Shown here: one piece after another, positions 1 to 11,836 of the stretch
Numbering within the stretch: the stretch's first letter is position 1
How the letters are laid out: the number at the start of each line of letters is the position of its first letter
Assembly (NCBI GenBank): GCA_026182355.1
Contig: JAPFBL010000357.1
Span: 186,001 to 250,000, forward strand
From: Hermatobates lingyangjiaoensis
Lineage: Eukaryota > Arthropoda > Insecta > Hemiptera > Hermatobatidae
Direction of reading: 5' to 3'
Length of the DNA: 64,000 nt
Made by a program: the position numbers and the translations under genes
Notes under the pieces: model-generated
Databases searched by the model: none
What the model saw: only the letters and a program-made list of their open reading frames with translations
Told to the model about the DNA's origin: nothing

Positions 1-844
1 CCTACAATATTTCAGCCTCTTTGTTATCAGTAGTAGAAGAAGTTTGCTGGCAGAGAAAGAACTCTTCTTGTTCTTGTTCTGATTCTAATTATTATTCTTA
101 GTGGTTTTATATATGTACAAGTACTTGTTTAGAATAAACATGTACTTCCTCTGCCATTTCTCATTTTGAGTATATTTCTAAATATTAAGTTTTTATTAAG
201 CTACTATTAGAGCTAAACATAACAATTTTATTGTATTTTTTTTATTTTTCTATAATTTTTTTCGTCATTTTTTAATTAACTATATTTTCCATATTTACTT
301 TCACTCATTGAACTATATACTTTGCAAATTACTGATAATATAAATATTTATTTTAGAGAGTTCATTATAGAAGTAATACAGGTAAAATAACTAACTATAT
401 AGAGAAGGAAGGGGGAAATTTGGTTTCTATTTAGTTGAAAGTTAATCCAATGCGGTTTTAGCTTGTACAAAGTAACTACCTCGTGGCCTAGTTAAAAGGT
501 TTTTCTGTGGAAACAGCAATTCAGATAGTGCTACTGTAAGTAGGTACAATATTAAATGCGTTTACTAGAAGGCTATATCTTTAATTTGTAAGCCATAACA
601 AACAGTGTGAAGTTCATTCAACGACTCTTTGTTCTTTACAAGCCAACACTAAGCATACAAATTGCTTGTATTACCTTCATTGTTGGTAATTCAGACAGTG
701 GGGAGTAAAAGGTTTTGTTTTAAAAGAGACATTGACGTTTATTCCTTTTCAGCTTGAAAAGATAAACATATCTTATCCACGTTGTACTCACTTCACATGA
801 CTGAAATTGAAAACAATCTGTGGAGTCAAATGTTAGATTTAGAA
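1..844. other. AT-rich unassigned DNA
   Basis: Short stop-rich frames and A/T runs only. I see no gene, repeat family or RNA structure here that I can name. Confidence 0.4.
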
Positions 845-1054
845 TAAAAATTCAAAACTAAAAGATTTTAGTCTACAGGTCCTGATATCTTCAAATCTAA
901 CATTTGACTATTTTGACTCCTAAGGCTGTACTGATGTTGACCTCTCCCAGAACGACGATACTGATATTTTGACGGGCGTCAACAGTAAAGTGAACCATCC
1001 TTAAGATTGTTGCTTCTTTAAATAATAGAAATTTAATTTTCTTAGTCAAAAAAA

Positions 1055-1112
1055 TGTTACTTCTGTCTATGAAAAAGGTTTTAAAATAAAACCGAAACAT
1101 CGGCAATGAGAG
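1055..1112 (+). other. PLE-C-like hairpin-GAAAC remnant
   Basis: A GGTTTT / AAAACC hairpin is followed by GAAAC and CGGCAATGAGAG. The same order occurs at 50550-50600 and, reversed, near 36300-36350. The CTGANGA part has drifted to CTATGAA. Confidence 0.4.
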
Positions 1113-1343
1113 TTTGATTTTTGAACCTAGAAAATTTAACCGAATCCCGATTATATAACACACCTATTCTATCAAACGGTCGATATATTATTGAATCTGT
1201 TATTTATATATATATAAACTAGAATTTTCAAAAGAAATCACTGAACTCATTACTATATTTCTTATATTAACCATATTTACTTTCACTCATTTAACTTATC
1301 TCATTTTACTTTGCAAATTACTGATAATATAAATATTTATTTT

Positions 1344-1378
1344 AGTCTACTGGTCCACTACTCGGACCAGTAGACTAA
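1344..1378. repeat. Short perfect palindrome
   Basis: TAGTCTACTGGTCC and its reverse complement are separated by 7 nt. The motif resembles the TAGTCTACAGGTCC of the surrounding inverted-repeat arms, so it is probably a fragment of the same element. Confidence 0.6.
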
Positions 1379-2282
1379 AGTGACCACACGTCTCGATTTT
1401 GGCGGGACAGCCCTGCGTCCCACAGATTTTAGAAAATATCTGCATTTCTTATTTTAAATGTGCTGTAAAGATATATTACCTATTATTTATTAAGTTTTAT
1501 TATGAATATAAAGAAATAAAAAACAGATAAAATGCATGCAGAGTAAACTAAATTAGGCAATGTACCGAGTTACTCGGTGGTGTTCGAGCATTGCCATTAC
1601 GACACGGCTTAATTCACATACCTGCAGACAGTACTAACTGCCCTTAGACAGTACTGTTTGTTGTTTTCAATATGACGTTCGGTTTGAATAATTATTTCAT
1701 CGACAGAGGTAGAAAAATAGCAACATACAGGAACAGCACGTGTTTTTTCCACAATTAGTAAAATATGAACAACTCAAAACGCGCAGTTCAACATTAAAAC
1801 TTCAAAATTTATATTAAGTGTCAAATATAATTTGACCATTTCATGTGAAATATTTCACAAAATTTTAATAAATGATCGAAATCTATTGCAAAGTATTCAC
1901 TCAGATCAAAAATATGACCATAATAGAAAATCGTAATTTTTGATACAAAAAAATTAATTTGATCAAAAATTATGATGTTCAAATTATAATTTTTTTACAA
2001 ATCTTTTCATAGTTACCAATAATTAATAATAAATACATTTTTATACAAGTATATGAATGTATAAAATAAAACATATATAACTAAATTATAATTCGCACTT
2101 CTTCCCATTTATCCCGCTTTGTCTTAATGAAAATTCACTTTATTGTTGACGCCTGTCAAAATGTCTATCTTCGTTCTGGGAGAGGGCAACATCAGTACAG
2201 CCTTAGGAGTGAAAATGGTCAAATGTTAGATTTGAAGATACCAGGACCTGTAGACTAAAATCTTTTAGTTTTGAATTTTTAT

Positions 2283-3701
2283 TCGAAAAATACGAATTTT
2301 ATTGAAGTAATATTACTTTTTTAATTGTTTTTAAACTTATACATACTATTTAAAAAAGGCATATGAAAATATTTATATTATGATTGTGTGAAATAATTAG
2401 AATCTGGTGTTCCCGGGAAAGTTTCTGGAACCAAAATTAGTTCCGCGTCGAAAAAAGTTTGAAAAACTCTAACATAGAGTAAATATCTTAACTGTTCTTT
2501 GTTGTTTAAACAGAGAACTCCTTCTTATGAAGTCTGCCACCAGTGCTCGTCAAGTGAGGCTCTCCTCTTAAGGCAGATTTACGGCCCAAGGATTTATCGC
2601 ACTATTTATCAGATAAAGCACAACAGTTCGTCGAAATTGTTCTAAACAAGCTAAAAATCATTAACTTACACTTTTAATTAAATGGAAATATCACAAGTAA
2701 ACAAACGATTAAATGCACCAATTAAAAAATAATTTACTTTCAAGTTATTATAATGAGATAAACACGTTTTTTATTAATTATATTTTATTGCGCCATAGCA
2801 AAAAATATATAAATATATAAAATATAAATATAAATATATATAAATAAATGTAAATATAAATAAAAAACATATATAAATATAAATAATATATATATAAAAA
2901 AATATATAAATATAAATATATAAATATCATTCATTAATTCCGAGCAATTAAATAATTATAAAAACCTTATAGATTCTTATGTAGTCACTTTTTCTACACA
3001 TAAATATTTAATAATTATTTCATTTAATTACATATGAGAGTGGTGTTTAATATCATTAAACTTTTATGGCAAATTAATTTCTAGTAATTAGTAATCTGAT
3101 ATATTGGATATTAAAATAAATGATTTGCAGTAGTGGTTAATTAGTTTCCCTATAAACATATATAAACTCCTGTGTAATTATATACGAGTGAATTAATTAA
3201 CTGGTAGTAATTAACTAATAACGATTGATTTTAGTTTTAATTAGTAGTTATAACATTATAGTGAAAATGTGTTTAATCGTTTTGTGCCTTTGATGTGATG
3301 ATAATAATATCAATGAAAAGTTTCTAATATTAAAATATCATATCCTCACTATTTTATAGGATTCTGAGAGGCTTAATTAATTAAGGATTAATTAGGCTAA
3401 ATTAATTAAGCCTAATAAACTTCTGGTATATGTTCGCTGATATTCAACTTTGTGGAAGGAATTTACAAAAGTTAGGAGCATATGGTGGAGTGCGGAAGTG
3501 TTCACTGAGCTAATACTGACTAACACAGAAAGGTGTTAGCTAAAACCATTGAGGTATTGTTAAGTTTTTTAAAGGAGTGCAAGACAATTAAGCCAATGTA
3601 TGCTGTAAGTGTCATATAAGAAACATTGTTATGTTTCTAAATACTATGTAAATACTAGATAAATTATGTTATATTAGTTATGAAAAATTGCTAAAAAAAG
3701 G
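2283..3701. other. AT-rich unassigned DNA
   Basis: Mostly A/T, with no coding signal. It includes an ATAAATAT-type minisatellite (about 2795-2935) and several TTAATTAA-type palindromes near 3370-3420. Confidence 0.4.
2795..2935. repeat. AAATATAAATATA-type minisatellite
   Basis: Degenerate tandem array of short AATATA/AAATAT words, pure A/T over about 140 bp. Confidence 0.7.
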
Positions 3702-3897
3702 GGGGCCAGGTTAGCTTAGTGGTTAGCGTACTCGCCTTTGAACTGGTAGGTCCGGGGTTCAATACCCACTCTGGTTCTCGACCTATTCACTCGAGAGGTG
3801 AATAAATCTGAGCACGTCGTCCCTCGGAGAAGACATTAAGCCTGTATGATGTCAGGTACTCGTTAAAGATCCCAACTCTAAATACACGTGAGTTACC

Positions 3898-4352
3898 ATC
3901 TTTTTCCAAAAATAAGACACTGACTTGTATCTTTTAAGATCCAAAATACGTGCTAGGACTTATTTTTGGGAGAGAGCTTCAAGTACAATAAGTACTAGGT
4001 AATAATCTGATTTACAAAAACTGAAATGCACAAACGTTGTAACTGCCCTGTCACTCTATGTAGACTATTGCAATATATTCCATTTTGAAGATAAATTCAA
4101 CTTTATAATAAGTAGTACATTCCTTGAAACGAACTTTAGAAGTAAAGAAGAAATTTCTTGGAATGTTTTGTTCTAAGCAAATCTATAAAATATTAGGGCA
4201 GCTAGGGATACCTACTAAATTCAACAGTTTTTTTTTTAAATAATTTTATTATTCATATTATGGGCTTGTTTGCAGAGCTTATATTCCAAAGTGTTCAGTA
4301 AATAACACTAGGGTTTATTTTCGGGGGATGTCTTATTTTCAGAAAAAGACAG
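3898..4352. mobile_element. MITE-like insertion inside the SINE
   Basis: The left end reads TTTTTCCAAAAATAAGACA and the right end CTTATTTTCAGAAAAAGAC, imperfect inverted repeats. The right end includes TAGGGTTTATTTTCGGGGG. About 450 bp with no coding capacity. It separates the SINE body from the tail. The target-site duplication is not clear, so the exact ends are approximate. Confidence 0.5.
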
Positions 4353-4361
4353 TAGGAAAAA

Positions 4362-5036
4362 TGTAGTACTTTCATTGTAGTCCATAATCAGTGTTGTTTG
4401 TGTGGTATCACAAAGGGCCAATGTTTGACCTATGCGTGTTCCCTTATGGGAGACCGCCATAGTACTTTCATTGGAGTCCACAATCAGTGCTGTTTGTGTG
4501 GTATCACAAAGGGCCAGTGTTTGACCTACGTGTGTTCCCTTATGGGAGACCGCCATAGTACTTTCATTGGAGTCCACAATGAGTGTTGTTTGTGTGGTAT
4601 CACAAAGGGCCAATGTTTGACCTATGCGTGTTCCCTTATGGGAGACCGCCATAGTACTTTCATTGGAGTTCACAATCAGTGTTGTTTGTGTGGTATCACA
4701 AAGGGCCAGTGTTTGACCTATGCGTGTTCCCTTATGGGAGAACGCCATAGTGCTTTCATTGGAGTTCACAATCAGTGTTGTTTGTGTGGTATCACAAAGG
4801 GCCAATGTTTGACCTATGCGTATTCCCTTATGGGAGACCGCCATAGTACTTTCATTGGAGTCCACAATCAGTGTTGTTTGTGTGGTATCACAAAAGGCCA
4901 ATGTTTGACCTATGCGTGTTCCCTTATGGGAGACCGCCATAGTACTTTCATTGGAGTCCACAATCACTGTTGTTTGTGTGGTATCATACAGGGCCAATGT
5001 TTGATCTATGCGTGTTTCCTTATGGGAGACCGCTAC
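4362..5036 (+). repeat. 96-bp tandem array derived from the SINE tail
   Basis: Seven units start at exact 96-bp steps (4391, 4487, 4583, 4679, 4775, 4871, 4967), preceded by a partial unit. Each contains TGTGGTATCACAAAGGGCCA, the SINE-1 tail motif. Because 96 is a multiple of 3 and the unit lacks stops in one frame of each strand, both strands carry a long repetitive open frame (about 4308-4997 minus and 4398-5120 plus, 32 residues per unit). These frames are best read as by-products of the repeat rather than genes. Units differ by only a few substitutions, so amplification is recent or homogenised. Confidence 0.9.
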
Positions 5037-5055
5037 TGCAATCTAACTCAAGTTA

Positions 5056-5965
5056 CTAAAACAAGCCGACATTTTTTACTATTTACGTACAGCATTAATG
5101 TCTCCAAGGCATGCATATAAAAAAAATTTTTTAGTTGTATAAAATGAAAAAAGAAAATCATCTGACGTATACCAAGGTTTGTATAATATTCTTTTCTTTA
5201 TATTATTGGTGAGTTCACATTTTGATGTCCTTTTAAAATTAATCCCTCCCCCACTTCAAACGAATCCCTTCGAAACAAATTAGTGACAAAATCTTCAGAT
5301 ATACCACTGAGGATGAGATGTTTAGAGTTTTACTGAAAAGAAGAAGTTCTGCGTTGAAACAAAAAATGAAACAGAATAAATATGTATTTTTTTATAGAGT
5401 AGATCATTCTCTATAGTGATGCAATGATTGTAGAAATATAAAACTGTTTGATTTTCTACAGGAGACGTAATTAAGTTTTGACTCGATGTTTAAAGAAGCC
5501 TGTCCTGTGTCTACTGGTCAGCGTGCCACCAAATGGCACACTGCCAAATAGCACGGACGTTTGCTGTTAATAGTAGGGTCTCTATAAACTTTGGTCACAA
5601 GGAAGATAAATGATTGGTTGTTTAGTGACCAATAATTACGGTTCAAAGTTCAAACAAAACTGATAATATATTTTAGCACTAACAAGTAACTATGAAACTA
5701 GAACTAGGAAACATATTTCGAACTCTGTACGGCTATCCCCAGTATTGTATAACTTGGGCATTATGCTCTCGATAAAGACTTATTCATTCATATTTCTATA
5801 TTCAAGCCTGAATATATAGAAATATCCTTCAATTGAATAGAACATTTTGCATCATACAACGTAATCCTTAATGAATTACTTTTTTTTTTATTTTAGGGGG
5901 CAATCATTTGCAGAAACTCTCTGCAGTTTTGAATTTCTGTACCATAACGCTTTTTCAGAACTAGT
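5056..5965. other. Unassigned spacer between two SINEs
   Basis: AT-rich single-copy-looking DNA. No open frame, inverted repeat or known motif was recognised. Confidence 0.4.
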
Positions 5966-8900
5966 TCAGGTTGCAGTAGTAGCCCTACAAGCAATACACA
6001 TAGCACAAACATTGGTCCTGTGTGATACAACACAATGAACATTTAACTACATGGGGAGTCCTAAATGTTGCCTAATTCATAGTATTTAGAGTAGGGATCA
6101 TTAATGAGTACCTGACATCATATAGGCTCTAGCCAGATGACTTAGCGTCCTTTCCGAGGGTCAACGTACTATTGAGTACCTGAAGTCGTACAGGCTCTAG
6201 TCAGACGACTTAGCGTCTTTCCGAGGGTCGACGTACTAATGAGTACCTGATATCATAGAGGCTTTGGTCAGACGACTTAGTAATATTTCCAAAGGACGAC
6301 GTACTAATGAGTTCCTGAAATCGTATAGGCTCGAGTCAGATGACTTAGCTTCCTTTCTGAGGGACGACGTACTAATGAGTACCTGATATCATAGAGGCTT
6401 TGGTCAGACGACTTAGTAATATTTCCAAAGGACGACGTACTAATGAGTTCCTGAAATCGTATAGGCTCGAGTCAGATGACTTAGCGTCCTTTACGAGGGA
6501 TGACGTACTAATGAGTACCTGACATCATAGAGGCTTTGGTCAGACGATTTAGCAACATTTCCAAAGGACGACGTACTAATGAGTTCCTGAAATCGTATAG
6601 GCTCGAGTCAGATGACTTAGCGTCCTTTCCGAGTGTCGACGTACTAATGAGTACCTGACATCATATAGGCTCTAGTCAGATGACTTAGCGTCCTTTCCGA
6701 GGGTCGACGTACTATTGAGTACCTGAAGTCGTACAGGCTCTAGTCAGACGACTTAGCGTCTTTCCGAGGGTCGACGTACTAATGAGTACCTGATATCATA
6801 AAGGCTTTCGTCAGACGACTTAGTAATATTTCCAAAGGACGACGTACTAATGAGTTCCTGAAATCGTATAGGCTCGAGTCAGATGACTTAGCTTCCTTTC
6901 TGAGGGACGACGTACTAATGAGGACCTGATATCATAAAGGCTTTCGTCAGACGACTTAGTAATATTTCCAAAGGACGACGTACTAATGAGTTCCCGAAAT
7001 CGTATAGGCTCGAGTCAGATGACTTAGCGTCCTTTACGAGGGACGACGTACTAATGAGTACCTGATATCATAGAGGCTTTGATCAGACGACTTAGTAATA
7101 TTTCCAAAGGACGACGTACTAATGAGTTCCTGAAATCGTATAGGCTCGAGTCAGATGACTTAGCTTCCTTTCTGAGGGATGACGTACTAATGAGGACCTG
7201 ATATCATAAAGGCTTTCGTCAGACGACTTAGTAATATTTCCAAAGGACGACGTACTAATGAGTTCCTGAAATCGTATAGGCTCGAGTCAGATGACTTAGC
7301 GTCCTTTACGAGGGACGACGTACTAATGAGTACCTGACATCATATAGGCTCTAGCCAGATGACTTAGCGTCCTTTCCGAGGGTCAACGTACTATTGAGTA
7401 CCTGAAGTCGTACAGGCTCTAGTCAGACGACTTAGCGTCTTTCCGAGGGTCGACGTACTAATGAGTACCTGATATCATAGAGGCTTTGGTCAGACGACTT
7501 AGTAATATTTCCAAAGGACGACGTACTAATGAGTTCCTGAAATCGTATAGGCTCGAGTCAGATGACTTAGCTTCCTTTCTGAGGGATGACGTACTAATGA
7601 GTACCTGATATCATAAAGGCTTTCGTCAGACGACTTAGTAATATTTCCAAAGGACGACGTACTAATGAGTTCCTGAAATCGTATAGGCTCGAGTCAGATG
7701 ACTTAGCTTCCTTTCCGAGGGATGACGTACTAATGAGTACCAGATATCATAGAGGCTTTGGTCAGACGACTTAGTAATATTTCCAAAGGACGACGTACTA
7801 ATGAGTTCCTGAAATCGTATAGGCTCGAGTCAGATGACTTAGCTTCCTTTCTGAGGGACGACGTACTAATGAGTACCTGATATCATAGAGGCTTTGGTCA
7901 GACGACTTAGTAATATTTCCAAAGGACGACGTACTAATGAGTTCCTGAAATCGTATAGGCTCGAGTCAGATGACTTAGCTTCCTTTCTGAGGGACGACGT
8001 ACTAATGAGGACCTGATATCATAAAGGCTTTCGTCAGACGACTTAGTAATATTTCCAAAGGACGACGTACTAATGAGTTCCTGAAATCGTATAGGCTCGA
8101 GTCAGACGACTTAGCGTCTTTCCGAGGGTCGACGTACTAATGAGTGCCTGATATCATAGAGGCTTTGGTCAGACGACTTAGTAATATTTCCAAAGGACGA
8201 CGTACTAATGAGTTCCTGAAATCGTATAGGCTCGAGTCAGATGACTTAGCTTCCTTTCTGAGGGACGACGTACTAATGAGTACCTGATATCAAAGAGGCT
8301 TTGGTCAGACGACTTAGTAATATTTCCAAAGGACGACGTACTAATGAGTTCCTGAAATCGTATAGGCTCGAGTCAGATGACTTAGCTTCCTTTCTGAGGG
8401 ACGACGTACTAATGAGGACCTGATATCATAAAGGCTTTCGTCAGACGACTTAGTAATATTTCCAAAGGACGACGTACTAATGAGTTCCTGAAATCGTATA
8501 GGCTCGAGTCAGATGACTTAGCGTCCTTTACGAGGGACGACGTACTAATGAGTACCTGATATCATAGAGGCTTTGGTCAGACGACTTAGTAATATTTCCA
8601 AAGGACGACGTACTAATGAGTTCCTGAAATCGTATAGGCTCGAGTCAGATGACTTAGCTTCCTTTCTGAGGGATGACGTACTAATGAGGACCTGATATCA
8701 TAAAGGCTTTCGTCAGACGACTTAGTAATATTTCCAAAGGACGACGTACTAATGAGTTCCTGAAATCGTATAGGCTCGAGTCAGATGACTTAGCGTCCTT
8801 TACGAGGGACGACGTACTAATGAGTACCTGACATCATATAGGCTCTAGCCAGATGACTTAGCGTCCTTTCCGAGGGTCAACGTACTATTGAGTACCTGAA

Positions 8901-10400
8901 GTCGTACAGGCTCTAGTCAGACGACTTAGCGTCTTTCCGAGGGTCGACGTACTAATGAGTACCTGATATCATAGAGGCTTTGGTCAGACGACTTAGTAAT
9001 ATTTCCAAAGGACGACGTACTAATGAGTTCCTGAAATCGTATAGGCTCGAGTCAGATGACTTAGCTTCCTTTCTGAGGGACGACGTACTAATGAGTACCT
9101 GATATCATAGAGGCTTTGGTCAGACGACTTAGTAATATTTCCAAAGGACGACGTACTAATGAGTTCCTGAAATCGTATAGGCTCGAGTCAGATGACTTAG
9201 CTTCCTTTCTGAGGGATGACGTACTAATGAGGACCTGATATCATAAAGGCTTTCGTCAGACGACTTAGTAATATTTCCAAAGGACGACGTACTAATGAGT
9301 TCCTGAAATCGTATAGGCTCGAGTCAGATGACTTAGCGTCCTTTACGAGGGACGACGTACTAATGAGTACCTGATATCATAGAGGCTTTGGTCAGACGAC
9401 TTAGTAATATTTCCAAAGGACGACGTACTAATGAGTTCCTGAAATCGTATAGGCTCGAGTCAGATGACTTAGCTTCCTTTCTGAGGGACGACGTACTAAT
9501 GAGGACCTGATATCATAAAGGCTTTCGTCAGACGACTTAGTAATATTTCCAAAGGACGACGTACTAATGAGTTCCTGAAATCGTATAGGCTCGAGTCAGA
9601 TGACTTAGCGTCCTTTCTGAGGGATGACGTACTAATGAGGACCTGATATCATAAAGGCTTTCGTCAGACGACTTAGTAATATTTCCAAAGGACGACGTAC
9701 TAATGAGTTCCTGAAATCGTATAGGCTCGAGTCAGATGACTTAGCGTCCTTTACGAGGGACGACGTACTAATGAGTACCTGACATCATAGAGGCTTTGGT
9801 CAGACGATTTAGCAACATTTCCAAAGGACGACGTACTAATGAGTTCCTGAAATCGTATAGGCTCGAGTCAGATGACTTAGCGTCCTTTCCGAGTGTCGAC
9901 GTACTAATGAGTACCTGACATCATATAGGCTCTAGTCAGATGACTTAGCGTCCTTTCCGAGGGTCGACGTACTATTGAGTACCTGAAGTCGTACAGGCTC
10001 TAGTCAGACGACTTAGCGTCTTTCCGAGGGTCGACGTACTAATGAGTACCTGATATCATAAAGGCTTTCGTCAGACGACTTAGTAATATTTCCAAAGGAC
10101 GACGTACTAATGAGTTCCTGAAATCGTATAGACTCTAGTCAGATGACTTGGCTTCCTTTCCGAGGGATGACGTACTAATGAGTACCTGGCATCATAGAGG
10201 CTTTGGTCAGAAGACTTAGCAACATTTCCAAAGGACGACGTACTAATGAGTTCCTGATATCGTACAGGCTCTACTCAGAAGACTTAACAATCTTTCCGAG
10301 GGACGACGTACTCAAATGTATTCACCTTTCGTATGAATAAATCGAGGACCACAGTAAGATTGAACCCCAGATTTACTAGCCCTGAAGACAACCAATGTAT
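5966..10400 (-). mobile_element. SINE-1 copy hosting a giant internal satellite
   Basis: In reverse orientation the SINE tail lies at about 5966-6105 (GGTTGCAGTAGTAG... and GTGATACAACACAATGAAC). The head side lies at about 10313-10400 (TTCACCTTTCGTATGAATAAA, then a B-box-like TGAACCCC), although the outermost A-box end is lost. Between them the SINE segment GAGTACCTGACATC..GACGACGTACT, present once in every other copy, is repeated about 62 times. The two SINE ends flank the array exactly where a single-copy module would sit, so the array arose inside the SINE. Confidence 0.8.
6106..10312 (-). repeat. 68-bp satellite array (about 62 units)
   Basis: Each unit begins GAGTACCTGA or GAGTTCCTGA and ends GACGACGTACTAAT. 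Counted units are 68 bp, with a 67-bp variant carrying GTCTTTCCGAGGGTCG. Two main variants alternate (one with TTAGTAATATTTCCAAAGG, one with TTAGCTTCCTTTCTGAGGG), giving a 136-bp dimer over much of the array. A rarer marker block (AGCCAGATGACTTAGCG with GGGTCAACG) recurs at about 6112, 7327 and 8827, evidence for larger duplications. It has no coding frame and matches the SINE internal module. Confidence 0.92.
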
Positions 10401-11111
10401 TGTCGAAAGCTTGTTATAATTTTTTCTACTGTGTTTTTTTTAAAATACTTATTTTAATAAAGTTGTTTCATATTAGATCCATAGTAGTTTTGTGTACATG
10501 TCTCCTGGTTATTATTTATAAAAATTACCTCTATACCAACGCAATATAGCGAGGAAATTCGAGGCAATCAGTAAAAAAGTCGTGAATGCAGAAGCTGCTG
10601 CATATTACAATTTCATTTGTCTACAAGAAGATTTACTGCCCACATACACCAATGTATATTTTGTAAACAGTTCTTCATTTATAAGTTGTATGTATAAATT
10701 TGCTTATAATTTTTTTCTGTATTGCAATTAAATGTGTCTTTAGAAGATATATAATAATGCATTTTCATATATATTGATTTAATTACAGCAGTTAATCATA
10801 GGTATATATGGTATTTATTTATATTTTATGGATTTATGAACAGTGTCTATACTTCTAAGATAATGCGTTTAAAAAAGAAAAAAAAACGAGCTATGTATAA
10901 TAATCCCAAAAATGTGACCTACTGTATCATCCACATTGGATGTTAAGAACGAAATGACCTAAAATTCCTCTGAATTTTTAGTAAAAGTGAAAAGGTCAGT
11001 AGTTGTGCAATTCATAATTGTGTGGTATTTGCTCATTCTGGGATGAATGTATAATACAGAGTGAACAGTGGACAGTTGTAGGTCCTATATTCGTTCTTGT
11101 GGAAAGGCTGC
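10401..11111. other. AT-rich DNA with one PLE fragment
   Basis: Apart from the PLE N-terminal coding remnant at 10549-10660, this holds only A/T-rich sequence with no recognisable feature. Confidence 0.35.
10549..10660 (+). pseudogene. PLE N-terminal coding fragment
   Basis: One frame from about 10552 reads RKFEAISKK..., then YYNFICLQEDLLPTYTN. The spacing and identity match the N-terminal module seen at 40516, 47967, 49961 and 61513 (FRKLEK..KK..AK.G..FN..C..EGLLP..TN). PLE proteins place such a basic, Cys-containing region before the reverse transcriptase, so I read this as a fragment of a PLE open frame. No RT follows and the frame closes soon after. This is a relic with no expected product. 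The module assignment rests on internal comparison, not on a database search. Confidence 0.55.
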
Positions 11112-11212
11112 TTACCTGAAGATGAACACAAAGTGTTTGAAACGCCTAGTTTGAATTAAAAAAACTTCTTTTATATAGAGACTTTATATTTATCCACTTA
11201 CCCCAGTATAAA
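11112..11212 (+). mobile_element. PLE-E half element
   Basis: CTGAAGA is followed by T, a GAACAC/GTGTTT hairpin and GAAACG, then TTTGAATTAAAAAAACTTC. Related to the PLE-E foldbacks at 12.7, 37.6 and 39.5 kb. Only one arm is present. Confidence 0.55.
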
Positions 11213-11836
11213 AAAATGAATTATCGGTTATGTGTTTAGTGGTGCTTATTTAACGTAAAATTAATTTTTATAAGTCAAACAGAGTAATTTTTTTCACAAA
11301 AAAAAATTGTAAAAAACTGTTTTTACGAGAATAACGACGAAGTAAAAAAAAACAACTTGTAGAAATAATATCTACAGTAAGAATGACTTAGGGGAAAATA
11401 TGCAAACTTTACAAATTGTATTTGACTTTCTCTGGATGGCCCTCTCCCAGAGGCTTACATTGTTTTATAGGTGGCCTGTAAAAACAAGTTTCTTCAAATA
11501 GGACATGCCTAAAAGAAGTTAAACAAAACGAAATGATGAAAAATATAACAAAGGTTATAAATAAAAAACAACAAAGTGGTAAACAACTTATAAAATCAAA
11601 TATAAACAAAATTTCAATTATTAAAGCCTTGTAGAATGATTTAGATTAGGAGTATTTCTAAATTTATTATATATATTAAAAGTTGAGTTTTATAGAATAC
11701 CAAATCATTTTACATTGCTAAATCTATTTATTAGAGTTGTTCTTTACAACAGCAAAAAAACAATAAATTAAATGATAAATTAATAAAATATTTATCATTT
11801 ATTAATATATTATACATTTATATATAATATATTATT

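Larger units (their letters stand above)
845..2282. repeat. 1.4-kb inverted repeat with long loop
   Basis: The left arm (about 845-1003) reads TCTACAGGTCCTGATATC and is matched by the reverse complement of about 2128-2282 (CCAGGACCTGTAGAC and flanks) with few mismatches over about 155 bp. The loop is about 1.1 kb and AT-rich. It holds a short perfect palindrome (1344-1378) and a PLE-C-like hairpin (1055-1112). The arms contain no transposase-like coding. It may be a non-autonomous foldback element; no target-site duplication was identified. Confidence 0.6.
3702..5055 (+). mobile_element. SINE-1 copy, interrupted and tail-expanded
   Basis: The tRNA-like head carries an A box (TTAGCTTAGTGG) and a B box (GGTTCAATACC), the internal RNA polymerase III promoter of tRNA-derived SINEs. 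The body runs through the GTGAATAAATCTGAGCACG and CAGGTACTCGTTAAAGATC motifs shared by the other SINE copies here. The body stops near 3897. After a MITE-like insertion, the native tail (TGTGGTATCACAAAGGGCCA) resumes as a seven-fold 96-bp array ending in CTGCAATCTAACTC, a decayed form of the SINE 3' end. That head and tail belong to one insertion is inferred from order and orientation. Confidence 0.65.

Noticed and set aside
3702..3780. tRNA gene
   Set aside because: A and B boxes are present, but the sequence continues into a conserved SINE body seen at several other loci and does not close a proper acceptor stem.
4308..5120. Two long open frames over the 96-bp array
   Set aside because: They exist only because the unit is a multiple of 3 without stops, run on opposite strands over the same DNA, and the DNA is SINE-tail derived.
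6106..10312. CRISPR-like regular array
   Set aside because: Units are contiguous with no unique spacers, match a SINE module, and the genome is eukaryotic.
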